Shown here one piece after another: positions 47,455 to 56,468 of a DNA stretch of 64,000 bases. Under the pieces are notes generated by a model. The model ran no database searches. It saw nothing but the letters and a program-made list of their open reading frames with translations, and had not been told where the DNA came from. The stretch is from Acinetobacter puyangensis (GTDB lineage Bacteria > Pseudomonadota > Gammaproteobacteria > Pseudomonadales > Moraxellaceae). The translations under genes and the position numbers were made by a program. The stretch is taken from assembly GCF_900096995.1 (NCBI RefSeq), contig NZ_OANT01000010.1, forward strand, positions 1-64,000, in the 5' to 3' direction. Each line of letters begins with the position of its first letter. The stretch's first letter is position 1.

Positions 47455-48192
47455 TTAGGCCGCAGAACTTTGTGTGGTTTTCACAAAACATTGCTGCATA
47501 CTGGACACATCAGATACCCAGCCGAAAAAGGTTTTGACGTTATATAAGGTGGCCTCATGTGCTTCACGCGGACCGGCCTGATAACATGCGTCATCGAGTA
47601 AAACCCCAAAATATTCAAGGAAGAAACCATCACGCAAGGTGGATTCAACACAGACATTGGTGGCAATCCCAGTAAACAGCAAGTTACGAATGCCACGGGC
47701 GCGCAGCACACTATCGAGCGAAGTATTAAAAAAACCGCTATAGCGTGGTTTATCAATTACAATGTCACCTTCGGCTGGCTGTAATTCATCGACCAGTTCA
47801 TAATCCCAACCGCCTTTGGCCAGTAATTTGCCTTGTAATTCAGGTTTTTTACGCATGGTTTTAATGGCATTGGATTTATGAAAATTGGGGGAACCCGCAC
47901 CACCAGCTTCGACATATTGGTCGTCCCAGCCATTACGAAAAAAGATCACCTGAATACCAGCTTGATGCGCAATATCAATCGCCTTTTTAATCTGTTCAAT
48001 CACTGGTTTGGTGGTCGATACATCAAAACCAGCCAGATCCAGATAACCACCAAGACTGGCATAGGCATTTTGCATATCCACCACGATTAATGCGGTTTGT
48101 TTCGGATCGAGCTGTAAAGACTCTGGTACAGCACTAAGGACAGGTGCAGATTCAGGGGTGAAATCGGCACGTAAAGTTTCTATATGGCTCAT
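47455..48192 (-). CDS. rutB: RutB, (peroxy)ureidoacrylate amidohydrolase
   Basis: RutB is an isochorismatase-fold hydrolase that cleaves the ring-opened product of RutA to aminoacrylate. The 245-residue protein has the catalytic Asp in [13 protein letters not shown], a Lys in [11 protein letters not shown] and the Cys in [19 protein letters not shown]. Its ATG overlaps the rutA stop by 4 bp (ATGA), so translation is coupled. Confidence 0.96.
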   Translation of the reverse strand: MSHIETLRADFTPESAPVLSAVPESLQLDPKQTALIVVDMQNAYASLGGYLDLAGFDVSTTKPVIEQIKKAIDIAHQAGIQVIFFRNGWDDQYVEAGGAGSPNFHKSNAIKTMRKKPELQGKLLAKGGWDYELVDELQPAEGDIVIDKPRYSGFFNTSLDSVLRARGIRNLLFTGIATNVCVESTLRDGFFLEYFGVLLDDACYQAGPREAHEATLYNVKTFFGWVSDVSSMQQCFVKTTQSSAA

Positions 48193-49301
48193 GCGCTTTT
48201 CTCCAGATTGGCAACCTGACTTGGAATCGGACTATCTACATCTATACGACTTTTCATGAGTGGTTGAATTTTGCTGCCAAAATCTTCTACGCCCTGCACA
48301 AAATCATCAAAGGTTAATAAAATGCCATCGGTCCCTTTGACTTCTGCAATTTCATCAAGCATGGCAGCAACTTTTTGATAAGAACCCACTAAAGTTCCCA
48401 TATTGATATTGACCGGAGAAACACTCGATGCCATATGACGAATATTGGTATCACTGCCGGATTTGGTATCTTTGGCCCCCTGATCTTGTAACCAGTGAAT
48501 GGCATCCATATCTGCACCATCGTTATAGTTCTGCCATTTTGCCAATGCTTTTTCATCACTATCGTCAGCAATCACCATAAACAGAACATACGTTGACACA
48601 TCACGTCCGGTTTTGTCGGTTTGAGCTTTTAAACGATCATTAATACCGGCATAGGCAGTGGGTGTATTTAAGCCTTTACCAAAGACAAAGTTGTAATCTG
48701 CATATTTTGCCGAGAATGCCAGACCTTCATCAGATTGACCGGCACAAATAATTTTCATGTCTGCCTGAGGAATCGGTTTGACCTGACAATCATCCATCTT
48801 AAAAAATTCACCTTTAAAATCGGAATGTCCGGATGCCCACAAATCACGTAACACTTGCACATATTCAGATAAATATTGGTAGCGTTTGCCAAAATATTCA
48901 TCACCCGGCCACATGCCCATCTGGCTATATTCCGGTTTTTGCCAGCCTGTGACCACATTTAAACCAAAACGGCCATTTGAGATTGAATCAATGGTAGACG
49001 CCATACGCGCCACAATCGCAGGTGGCATCACCAGTGTTGCCGCTGTTGCATAAATTTGAATTTTGGACGTTACGGCTGCCAGACCAGCCATTAAAGTGAA
49101 GGTTTCAAGGTTATAATCCCAGAATTCTGTTTCACCACCAAAACCACGCAGTTTGATCATCGACAAGGCAAAGTCAAAACCATAATGTTCAGCCAGTTGT
49201 ACGATCTCTTTATTTAATTCGAAGCTCGGTTTGTATTGCGGTGCTGTTTTCGAAAGCAACCAGCCATTATTTCCAATTGGACAAAATACACCAACTTTCA
49301 T
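48189..49301 (-). CDS. rutA: Pyrimidine monooxygenase RutA
   Basis: RutA is an FMN-dependent luciferase-family enzyme that opens the uracil ring between N3 and C4. The 370-residue protein shows [40 protein letters not shown] and [24 protein letters not shown], close to E. coli RutA. ATG at 49301 is chosen over an upstream frame because AGAGGTG precedes it and the motif starts there. Its promoter region has sigma-54-like, RutR and NtrC-like sites. Confidence 0.97.
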   Translation of the reverse strand: MKVGVFCPIGNNGWLLSKTAPQYKPSFELNKEIVQLAEHYGFDFALSMIKLRGFGGETEFWDYNLETFTLMAGLAAVTSKIQIYATAATLVMPPAIVARMASTIDSISNGRFGLNVVTGWQKPEYSQMGMWPGDEYFGKRYQYLSEYVQVLRDLWASGHSDFKGEFFKMDDCQVKPIPQADMKIICAGQSDEGLAFSAKYADYNFVFGKGLNTPTAYAGINDRLKAQTDKTGRDVSTYVLFMVIADDSDEKALAKWQNYNDGADMDAIHWLQDQGAKDTKSGSDTNIRHMASSVSPVNINMGTLVGSYQKVAAMLDEIAEVKGTDGILLTFDDFVQGVEDFGSKIQPLMKSRIDVDSPIPSQVANLEKSA

Positions 49302-49377
49302 GTTGCACCTCTCTTTAAAAATACATTTCAGTAAATGGATTAAAACCATTCTTCATATTTCGCTATATTTTTATTAA

Positions 49378-49393
49378 AGCAATACTCATGCCA
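49378..49393 (-). promoter_or_regulatory. Sigma-54 promoter of the rut operon
   Basis: The minus strand reads TGGCATGAGTATTGCT, a near-consensus -24/-12 element (TGGCAC-N5-TTGCA). The predicted start is near 49367, 66 bases before rutA. E. coli rut is likewise NtrC/sigma-54 dependent. Confidence 0.8.
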
Positions 49394-49448
49394 ATTAATT
49401 TTAATGATATCTATCATATATTTATATAATTTTATATGCTTTATTTTT

Positions 49449-49464
49449 TTGACCACATGGTCAA
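49449..49464. promoter_or_regulatory. Perfect RutR operator, rutA-rutR intergenic
   Basis: TTGACCACATGGTCAA matches the RutR palindrome exactly. Its centre is about 89 bp upstream of the predicted rutA start and between the enhancer and promoter. Confidence 0.9.
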
Positions 49465-49491
49465 ACCAAGTGCGCCAAAAAAGCACCTTTC

Positions 49492-49506
49492 GCACAATTC
49501 ATGTGC
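49492..49506. promoter_or_regulatory. NtrC-type enhancer, rut operon
   Basis: GCACAATTCATGTGC has the GCAC-N7-GTGC form of an NtrC binding site, centred about 132 bp upstream of the predicted sigma-54 start. Confidence 0.6.
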
Positions 49507-49606
49507 AATTTATGCAAAAAATAAAGTCCTTTTTTTAGTATGGATTTATGACAGCGCAAGCCGTTTTTGCTATGATACGTACACCTTTATTGGCTATGAA
49601 CCCATC

Positions 49607-50257
49607 ATGACCGTGACCATAAAAAAGCAAACTATTGCCAAATCATCCATTTCAAAAAAACAACAACTGATTATTCAAGCTGCATTAAAAGTTTTTTCGC
49701 TCTATGGTTTAACCGGGGCAAGTATGGAGCAAATTTCCCAAGAGGCAGACATGTCCAAATCCAATCTGTTTTATTATTTTGACAGTAAAGATGAGTTATA
49801 TACCGCTGTACTTTCTCATGTACTAACGGAATGGCTAGCACCGTTAAATGATATCCAGTTGGAACAAGAACCTGCACAGGCACTTAGTCACTATATCGAT
49901 GTAAAATATCAGCTGTCGAAAAAAATGCCGGAAGCATCTAAATTGTATGCGCTGGAAATTATTCAGGGCGCTCCGCATTTAACCAAGATTTTAAAGGGCC
50001 CATTAAAAGCGTTGGTCAAAGAAAAAGTTGCAGTAATCGATGCATGGATTGCTGCGGGAAAACTAAAACCGATTTCTGCCATGCATTTAATTTTTCATAT
50101 TTGGGCAGTGACACAACATTATTCTGATTTCGCGACACAAGTGGAAGCAGTGAGCGGCAAGAGCTTGTCCAATAAAGTCTTTGCACAAGATGCCAAAGCC
50201 ACAACACTGCAATTGCTGGTCGAAAGTTTAGTCATTAAAGATGGAACAGCAGTTTAA
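49607..50257 (+). CDS. rutR: TetR-family regulator RutR
   Basis: RutR represses rut genes and is released by uracil or thymine. The 216-residue protein has the TetR helix-turn-helix GLTGASMEQISQEADMSKSNLFYYFDSKDELYTAVL (about residues 30-65), plus the RutR-type domain with IQGAPHLTKILKGPLK and MHLIFHIWAVTQHYSDF. ATG at 49607 gives the family N-terminus; the longer frame is spurious and crosses the operator. It is divergent from rutA. Confidence 0.93.
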   Translation: MTVTIKKQTIAKSSISKKQQLIIQAALKVFSLYGLTGASMEQISQEADMSKSNLFYYFDSKDELYTAVLSHVLTEWLAPLNDIQLEQEPAQALSHYIDVKYQLSKKMPEASKLYALEIIQGAPHLTKILKGPLKALVKEKVAVIDAWIAAGKLKPISAMHLIFHIWAVTQHYSDFATQVEAVSGKSLSNKVFAQDAKATTLQLLVESLVIKDGTAV

Positions 50258-50358
50258 TCTTACTGTTCCAAAAATAAGGGATTGTTGAGATTTAATCTTT
50301 TTGATAAAAAATAAAATCCAAATAAGCAATTGTTTTTTTATATTAAAATATTTCTTAT

Positions 50359-50535
50359 CTAATCTTTATTTGCATTATATTTCCGTTGGGCACTTTGAAT
50401 ATAATCAATATTTTGTCCAATCCATTGTGTAAATATCAAAAAATGTGGAACTAATTCCAAGCCAGTTTCGGTTAAATAATAACTCACCTTTGGAGGATTT
50501 GCATCTTCAAAAAGTTGCCAAAACCAATCAATCTT
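50359..50535 (-). pseudogene. C-terminal fragment of an HxlR-family regulator
   Basis: The minus strand carries an open stretch with PPKVSYYLTETGLELVPHFL and FTQWIGQN before a stop, which resembles the C-terminal half of HxlR winged-helix regulators. No helix-turn-helix precedes it; instead the MarR-like gene begins on the other strand. It looks like a remnant. Confidence 0.6.
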
Positions 50536-50563
50536 ATCCTCAGGCTTAATTTGGAATTTTCTT

Positions 50564-51028
50564 ATGAATTATGACGAAATTGCAACATTAATGAAAGAAT
50601 CGGGCCCTATTGGCAGCTATGTTAAAAAATTAAATCATGCCTTTGAACATCTGATCCGTGATACGCAGTATGGTAAATTTGACCGAGCCGATTGGCAACT
50701 GATTAATTATCTTCACACCCATAAAGAACAAACAATTCAGCGTCAATCCGTGATTGAGTTTCTGATTTATTTCGCTGGAAGTGCAGAAGTTGCTAATCTT
50801 CGAATTGAAAAATTTATAGAGAAAAATATCATTCAGACCAATGTAGATCAACTGACATGGACAGGCTTAGGGCAAGTCAGTTTTGATGTGGTCTATGCAA
50901 AACATAAAATCATTAATGAACAGGTGTTTGAACATATTACATCTGAGCAATATGTGATGACGATTCAAACCTTAGAAAAATTTCTATCGAACATTCATCT
51001 ATTTTTATATAGTGAACCCATAAAATGA
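50564..51028 (+). CDS. Small MarR-like winged-helix protein
   Basis: The 154-residue protein has a helical start and end and a central stretch (RADWQLINYLHTHKEQTIQRQSVIEFLIYF, then NLRIEKFIEKNIIQTNVDQLTWTGLGQ) arranged like a MarR winged helix. The match is by pattern only; no conserved ligand site is visible. It is alone between an HxlR remnant and a convergent cupin gene. Confidence 0.5.
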   Translation: MNYDEIATLMKESGPIGSYVKKLNHAFEHLIRDTQYGKFDRADWQLINYLHTHKEQTIQRQSVIEFLIYFAGSAEVANLRIEKFIEKNIIQTNVDQLTWTGLGQVSFDVVYAKHKIINEQVFEHITSEQYVMTIQTLEKFLSNIHLFLYSEPIK

Positions 51029-51052
51029 ATTCACTATGCAAAAGAGGTTTAA

Positions 51053-51424
51053 TTAAACAACAGCAAAATAATGCTTAATAAAATATTCAGATTTTATTTG
51101 CCATATCGTAGAGGTACCCTTCTCTACAACCCAAAAATCGCCAGGTTTATAAGTTGTACAATGACCTGTGACTTCATCAGTAATTGTGATTTCACCAGCA
51201 AGAAGAATTGCCTGCTCACTAAATGAATATACTAACTGATACTTCCCTTTTTTAGTGGCAAAATATCCAGCACTGATTGGATCATTGGGCGCACCAAAAG
51301 TCATTTTTCCAAATATTTCAATATCTTCTGTTTGATCAACCAACTTACCAGAAATATTTGTAATATATCCCCATGCATCTAAACTCGTTAGTTCCGTTAT
51401 TTTTTCTATTGCTGTTAGCGCCAT
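51053..51424 (-). CDS. Small cupin-domain protein
   Basis: This 123-residue protein is a single cupin barrel: GKYQLVYSFSEQAILLAGEITITDEVTGHCTTYKPGDFWVVEKGTSTIWQI shows the E-G-x(n) and P-G-D motifs of the DUF861-type cupins. The usual metal histidines are largely missing (TSTIWQI), so catalysis is doubtful. ATG at 51424 is preferred over the longer, membrane-like upstream frame. Confidence 0.7.
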   Translation of the reverse strand: MALTAIEKITELTSLDAWGYITNISGKLVDQTEDIEIFGKMTFGAPNDPISAGYFATKKGKYQLVYSFSEQAILLAGEITITDEVTGHCTTYKPGDFWVVEKGTSTIWQIKSEYFIKHYFAVV

Positions 51425-51843
51425 GCTATTACCTTTACTATATCCAAAATGAAGTAATAGTAATAACAACTGAAATATTAATATTCTTGTAAAATAGCGA
51501 CATAAAAAGGCATATCGCACATATAACAATAATTTCCAATCAAATCGATCTGTCTGGTTATTTTAATTCAATTGGCCTCACCTGATCATGATACCCAACT
51601 TTTAAATTATATTTTTTACTTAAATTACAACTATTTATATTAATTAAACCAGATTACCATAGTTCTAATCTACTATAGCCTGTAATAAAATTTCCGTTTT
51701 CCATTTACTCTACAGATATACTGACACTTTAATACCTACTAATGTCAGACTTGTAAAGCATAGTCATCTGTCCCTTTAATTAAGATACTCATCGAGTCAA
51801 TTAAAAAACCAAAGAATATTTGTATAACAACGATAAAATAGTT
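51425..51843. other. Intergenic region before the second FecI module
   Basis: This AT-rich gap shows no coding frame apart from a hydrophobic, unsupported extension of the cupin frame. No RNA fold or operator was seen before the Fur box. Confidence 0.5.
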
Positions 51844-51862
51844 AAAATTGATAATCATTATT
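51844..51862. promoter_or_regulatory. Fur box upstream of the second FecI-type gene
   Basis: AAAATTGATAATCATTATT matches 15 of 19 positions of the Fur consensus, 17 bp before the sigma-factor ATG. It predicts iron repression. Confidence 0.7.
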
Positions 51863-51879
51863 GATTAAATTCGTCAGTC

Positions 51880-52377
51880 ATGCACAATATTGTTGAGCAT
51901 CTCTATCAAAATCACCATGCGTGGCTGTATCGCTGGTTAAAAAGCCGCCTAAAACAAGACTGCATCGCAGCCGATCTTGCACAGGACACGTTTGTGAAGC
52001 TCATTGAGCATCAGGAGCGTTATACACATTATGATCATCCACGTGCGTTACTGACCACTATTGCCAAAAATCTTGCCAATCAATGGTGGCGGCGTAAAAA
52101 AATCGAGCAGGCCTATCAAGACAACTTAATGCAGCTCGAAGAGCAATATCATCCTTCTCCAGAGCAAGAATTGATGATACTTGAAGCCTTAGATGAGTTG
52201 TCTAGCATATTGAATAATTTACAAGGCCGAGAAAAGCAGGTCTTTATACTATGGCAGCTAGATGGTTTGAATTATGCACAAATTGCCGAACAACTTGATG
52301 TCGCCTTAATTACCATCAAACGTGATATGAAAAAGATCATGCTGTGTTGTTTAACTGTATTAGATATAGAAGATTAA
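51880..52377 (+). CDS. ECF sigma factor, FecI type (second module)
   Basis: The 165-residue protein has region 2 (HHAWLYRWLKSRLKQDCIAADLAQDTFVKLIE, about 13-44) and region 4 (LQGREKQVFILWQLDGLNYAQIAEQLDVALITIKRDM, about 119-156). A FecR gene begins 13 bp after its stop and the receptor follows, so the module is intact. A Fur box lies just upstream. Confidence 0.94.
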   Translation: MHNIVEHLYQNHHAWLYRWLKSRLKQDCIAADLAQDTFVKLIEHQERYTHYDHPRALLTTIAKNLANQWWRRKKIEQAYQDNLMQLEEQYHPSPEQELMILEALDELSSILNNLQGREKQVFILWQLDGLNYAQIAEQLDVALITIKRDMKKIMLCCLTVLDIED

Positions 52378-52389
52378 AAGGTTAACCCG

Positions 52390-53388
52390 TTGCAAGATTT
52401 TGAGCATTCTGATGATAAAACAATCATTTTAGAGCAGGCCGCAGACTGGTTATTGCTGATGGAAGAGCAGCCTTTAACACCGGAACAACAGCAACAATTT
52501 GAGCAATGGAAAAATACCAGTCCGCAACATCAAAAAATTTGGCGGCGTGCAGAAAAAATCAGACAAAAACTTTATGGACATGCTCAGCATGTACCAGCCG
52601 CTTTAGCAAAAACTATATTAAACCAGCAAGACGATGATAAGCCATTGATTGGCAAACTGGTGCTACTACTGGCAGGCAGTACAGTATTGGGCTTTAGCGG
52701 ATATATCGCACAGCAACAGGCATGGTTTGCAGACCATCGCACGGCTTATGCCGAACAACAGCACATTACACTAGAGGACGGCACCTCCATTGCCCTCAAC
52801 AGCAAAACAGCAATTGACGTCAATTACACCACGACCGAGCGACAAATCATTTTACGCTTTGGTGAAATCTATGTGGAAACGGGTAAAGATACTGCCAAGC
52901 GTCCATTTAAAGTGCTAAACCAACATGGTGAAATGTTGGCACTCGGTACAGCTTTCAATGTCAATCAACAAAAAGATCAAACCGTGTTGATGGTCACGGA
53001 ACATGCCGTGCAAGTCACAACGGGGCTATCCAAACAAAAACAAACCATTGCAGCAGGACAACAGATTGGCTTTAATTCACAACACATTTACCCAACACAA
53101 GCCGTACAACTTGAACAATTAACATGGCGTAAGGGTTTAGTTACTGTCAATCGACTCAGTTTAGAAGATTTTGCCAAGATTATCGAAAAAAATTACGGGA
53201 CAACGGTTGAGATAGACTCTCAGTTATTACAGGCAACATCTGAACAGATTGAAATTTCGGGTTCTTATCCGATTAACAACCTTGATCGATTAAGTGTATT
53301 ACTGCAAAGCACCTACCCTATTCAGATTGAAAAATCATTTTTTGGGCATAAATTAGTGTTAAAAAGCGCCTTTAAGGCTTCTCACTAA
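52390..53388 (+). CDS. FecR-type anti-sigma factor (second module)
   Basis: The cytoplasmic part (EQAADWLLLMEEQPLTPEQQQQFEQWKNTSPQHQKIWRRAEK), one helix (about 84-104) and a periplasmic FecR domain (ITLEDGTSIALNSKTAIDVNYTT, ALGTAFNVNQQKDQTVLMVTEHAVQV) are in the normal order. The start is TTG, since no in-frame ATG occurs before the conserved domain. The cognate receptor begins about 150 bp downstream. Confidence 0.92.
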   Translation: MQDFEHSDDKTIILEQAADWLLLMEEQPLTPEQQQQFEQWKNTSPQHQKIWRRAEKIRQKLYGHAQHVPAALAKTILNQQDDDKPLIGKLVLLLAGSTVLGFSGYIAQQQAWFADHRTAYAEQQHITLEDGTSIALNSKTAIDVNYTTTERQIILRFGEIYVETGKDTAKRPFKVLNQHGEMLALGTAFNVNQQKDQTVLMVTEHAVQVTTGLSKQKQTIAAGQQIGFNSQHIYPTQAVQLEQLTWRKGLVTVNRLSLEDFAKIIEKNYGTTVEIDSQLLQATSEQIEISGSYPINNLDRLSVLLQSTYPIQIEKSFFGHKLVLKSAFKASH

Positions 53389-53539
53389 CTGTGCAAGCAT
53401 ATAAACACGTTACTCAATGAACAATAAATTATTTTTCAAGAAAAAATGATACTTTGTCCAATCTCAAGCATTAACCCTATAAGCACAACATATTTTCATG
53501 TTGATTTTCCGTACAACATTTTATGGGGTTAAAACAACG

Positions 53540-56002
53540 ATGTCCAAATTTTTAGCACGTCCGTTAGCAATAGCAATCCAGCGGGCAGTTTTTGTAGGTT
53601 TTTTGGGAAGTAGTGCCATGACGACGCAAAGCGTAATGGCTCAAAATGCTGAAAGTTATCAATATAATATTCCTGCAAGCAGTCTAGATCGTGCCTTATC
53701 GTTATTTAGTGCACAATCCGGTATTGAATTTGCCTTTGATCCAAAACAGGTCAAACATTTATACAGTCAGGGTTTAAAAGGTGTATATACAGTTGATACC
53801 GGCTTTAGTGCATTGCTTGCACCGCATGGTCTGGATATTCAGTACACCACGAATGGCTATAAATTAATAAAAAAAGGACCCAATCAAGTTCGAAATATGG
53901 GACAGTTAAAGACCATTGATATTAATGCAAATGGTCAGTTAAATGACACTACCGATGCAGTGCGATTGCCGGTAATCATGATAACTGCGGAACAAAACAA
54001 TAAAGTCAATCTAGGAAAAGCGGAACAATCCATAAAAGAAATTCCACAATCCATTACTGTAGTTAATCGTGAACAATTAGAGAAGCAGAATTTAACAGAT
54101 TTATCCACTGCACTGGATAAGGTTGCAGGAATAAGTGTTTGGCAAGGTCAAGTCTTTGAGAATACTTTTATCGCTCGCGGTATGGAAGTGTCAAATATTC
54201 GTGTCGATGGCGTATCCAGCGCATTAAAATTACAGGATTTATCCCAATTTGAACAAATTGAAGTATTACGGGGGGCTGATGGTTTATTTAATGGTAACGG
54301 TGAAGCCAGTGCCAGTATTAATCTGGTAAGAAAAAAACCATTAAGAGAAAATCAGATTGCAGTTGAACTTTCAGCAGGAAGCTGGGAAAACTATCGTGCA
54401 TCGATTGATGTCACTGGGCCTATTGCACTTGATGGTGCATTACGCGGTCGTCTGGTCGGCACATGGAATGATCAGGACTTTTTCTATGCAGTTGCAGAAA
54501 AAAACCGCCATTCTGTTTATGGCATACTAGAATACGACATTCTACTGACAACAACTGCCTCCATCGGATTTAGTTATGACAAATTACAAGGGAAACAAGA
54601 CTGGATTGGTCTGCCACGTTATATAGATGGATCTGATATTGGCTTTGATCGTAAAACGTCCTTTGTCACCAACTGGGCAAATATTAAAGCAGAAAGTACG
54701 CAATATTTTGCAGGTATTCAGCATGATTTTAATCAGGATTGGAAATTAAAGTTTAATATCACTAAAGAACATATGCTAAAACTGAATGAATATCCACGAC
54801 TAGGAGGTTCAGTCGATCCCAAAACCAATATCACCCAACTTGCTTTTATTAAAAACGGCGGAGAACCTGACTCTTGGGTTGGAGATATTAATATTCAGGG
54901 TAAATTTAACCTCTTTGGAAAACAACATAGTACAGTTTTTGGAATAGATTATCAGGATAAAAAAGATCCCTTTCATTATATGTCTGATCCACTGCAATAT
55001 TACGATCTTAATATATTTAAATTTGATCCAAATATGAAATATAAAGCAGTCCATGGTTACAAGCCCACACGTACATTATATACCAAGCAACTGGGGTATT
55101 ATGCGACTGCAAAATGGCAGATTAGTGATCCGTTAAAATTCATTACGGGTGCACGTTTGAATAATTACGATTTTTATCAAAGAAATGATACAACGGGTGC
55201 AACAACTTATGATTATGAAGATAACAATGTATTTATCCCTTTTGTCGGTTTGACCTATGATATTACGCCTGATTGGCTGGTCTTTGCTAGTGTTGCAGAA
55301 ACCTTTAAATCTCAGGCAAATTTACTCGATGTCAATAAAAAACCACTCGACCCGATTACCGGACGTAATTATGAAGTCGGTATAAAAGGCGAACTTTGGG
55401 ACGGTCAAGGTAATCTATCCTTATCGACTTATCGCACTGAACGAAAAAATCAAGGCAATTTACTTTATAGTGAAACCATGGATGATGGTAATGGCAGTAG
55501 CTGTTGTTATGTCGGTGGTAACGCAGTCACCATGAGTGGGGTTGATTTTGAGCTGACTGGAGAAATTCTACCAAATTTAACAGGTTCGATTGGCTATACC
55601 TATTTTGATAATAAAGATCATTTTAATGCCATCTCATGGCGTAAAATTACCACCCCACGACATACTTTAAAAGCTTGGCTTGATTACAAGTTGGAAGATT
55701 GGACCGTCGGCATCAATGTATCCGCACAATCAGAACAGCAAGCTACAGGCTCAACCCCTACCACTTATGATGAAAGTACCGGACAATGGGGCGAACCATA
55801 TGTAGATTATCAGTTCAAATCCCCTAGTCGTGCAGTCTGGGGCACACAGGTCGGTTATCAAATTAATCCAAATTTACATGCTGCTTTTAGAATCAATAAC
55901 CTGTTTGATAAAGTTTATTGGCAAACGATTGGTGATACCGAAGGTTATAACTGGTATGGCGAACCACGCAACTTTATGTTGACTCTAAGAGCCAAATATT
56001 AA
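53540..56002 (+). CDS. TonB-dependent siderophore receptor with STN domain (second module)
   Basis: The 820-residue receptor has a signal peptide (cleavage near VMAQNA), an STN domain (about residues 40-115; YQYNIPASSLDRALSLFSAQSGIEF), the linker MGQLKTIDI and TonB-box-like IMITAEQ. The plug (EIPQSITVVNREQLEKQNL) and a barrel follow, ending in YGEPRNFMLTLRAKY. The linker and last residues are shared with the receptor at 24352. The ligand is unknown. ATG at 53540 is preferred over one 42 bases earlier. Confidence 0.93.
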   Translation: MSKFLARPLAIAIQRAVFVGFLGSSAMTTQSVMAQNAESYQYNIPASSLDRALSLFSAQSGIEFAFDPKQVKHLYSQGLKGVYTVDTGFSALLAPHGLDIQYTTNGYKLIKKGPNQVRNMGQLKTIDINANGQLNDTTDAVRLPVIMITAEQNNKVNLGKAEQSIKEIPQSITVVNREQLEKQNLTDLSTALDKVAGISVWQGQVFENTFIARGMEVSNIRVDGVSSALKLQDLSQFEQIEVLRGADGLFNGNGEASASINLVRKKPLRENQIAVELSAGSWENYRASIDVTGPIALDGALRGRLVGTWNDQDFFYAVAEKNRHSVYGILEYDILLTTTASIGFSYDKLQGKQDWIGLPRYIDGSDIGFDRKTSFVTNWANIKAESTQYFAGIQHDFNQDWKLKFNITKEHMLKLNEYPRLGGSVDPKTNITQLAFIKNGGEPDSWVGDINIQGKFNLFGKQHSTVFGIDYQDKKDPFHYMSDPLQYYDLNIFKFDPNMKYKAVHGYKPTRTLYTKQLGYYATAKWQISDPLKFITGARLNNYDFYQRNDTTGATTYDYEDNNVFIPFVGLTYDITPDWLVFASVAETFKSQANLLDVNKKPLDPITGRNYEVGIKGELWDGQGNLSLSTYRTERKNQGNLLYSETMDDGNGSSCCYVGGNAVTMSGVDFELTGEILPNLTGSIGYTYFDNKDHFNAISWRKITTPRHTLKAWLDYKLEDWTVGINVSAQSEQQATGSTPTTYDESTGQWGEPYVDYQFKSPSRAVWGTQVGYQINPNLHAAFRINNLFDKVYWQTIGDTEGYNWYGEPRNFMLTLRAKY

Positions 56003-56025
56003 TTTTTCAATAACTTTAAATTTTT

Positions 56026-56048
56026 GGGGCGTAATTCGGTGCGCCCTT
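56026..56048 (+). terminator. Hairpin after the second STN receptor
   Basis: GGGCG and CGCCC pair around a ten-base loop, followed by TTTA, 24 bp past the stop. Confidence 0.5.
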
Positions 56049-56103
56049 TACAACACCCTTTTTTCCCAGATCATTTTACCCAAGCATTAAAAATAATTTA
56101 ACA

Positions 56104-56163
56104 AAACTTTACATACAAAAGTGAGCTTTTTTTCAATCTCGTTCGTCTTAGTATATAGAAACA
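56104..56163 (+). promoter_or_regulatory. Conserved promoter-like element downstream of STN receptor 2
   Basis: This is the counterpart of 26991-27049, with GAGCTTTTT, TCTC and CGTCTTAGTATATAG at the same spacing and the same position after the receptor. No short gene follows before dapA. Confidence 0.45.
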
Positions 56164-56468
56164 GGAAATTTTTACAGCCGTCTTACAAGACAAGATTTCC
56201 AAGATCGTTTTAATTTTATCCATGTATATGACTCAAGATTCAATTTTGTTGCATAATTGCAATGATATACATTATCCATACATGATTAATCTATAAGCTT
56301 ATTTAAATCTCTATTGTTCTTAAACTCGGCATAGTTCATAATTCAGCAATGTCTTTTAAGTGACTTTTTGGTTTCTTTTGACATAAAATATTATCAAGAT
56401 TAATCCCATCCTGTATTTTTATTTCGTCTAAGTACTTGCTGGATGGCAAAATAGGATTGTTTTTAAAA
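56164..56468. other. Leader region of dapA
   Basis: This 305-bp gap between the conserved element and dapA is AT-rich. I saw no lysine riboswitch-like helices, coding frame or operator. The dapA promoter must be here. Confidence 0.4.

Noticed and set aside
49436..49606. Longer rutR start
   Set aside because: It would translate the RutR operator and NtrC-like site and adds residues unlike the family.
50240..50275. Terminator after rutR (GGAACAG/CTGTTCC)
   Set aside because: The stem overlaps the end of the gene and no T-tract follows.
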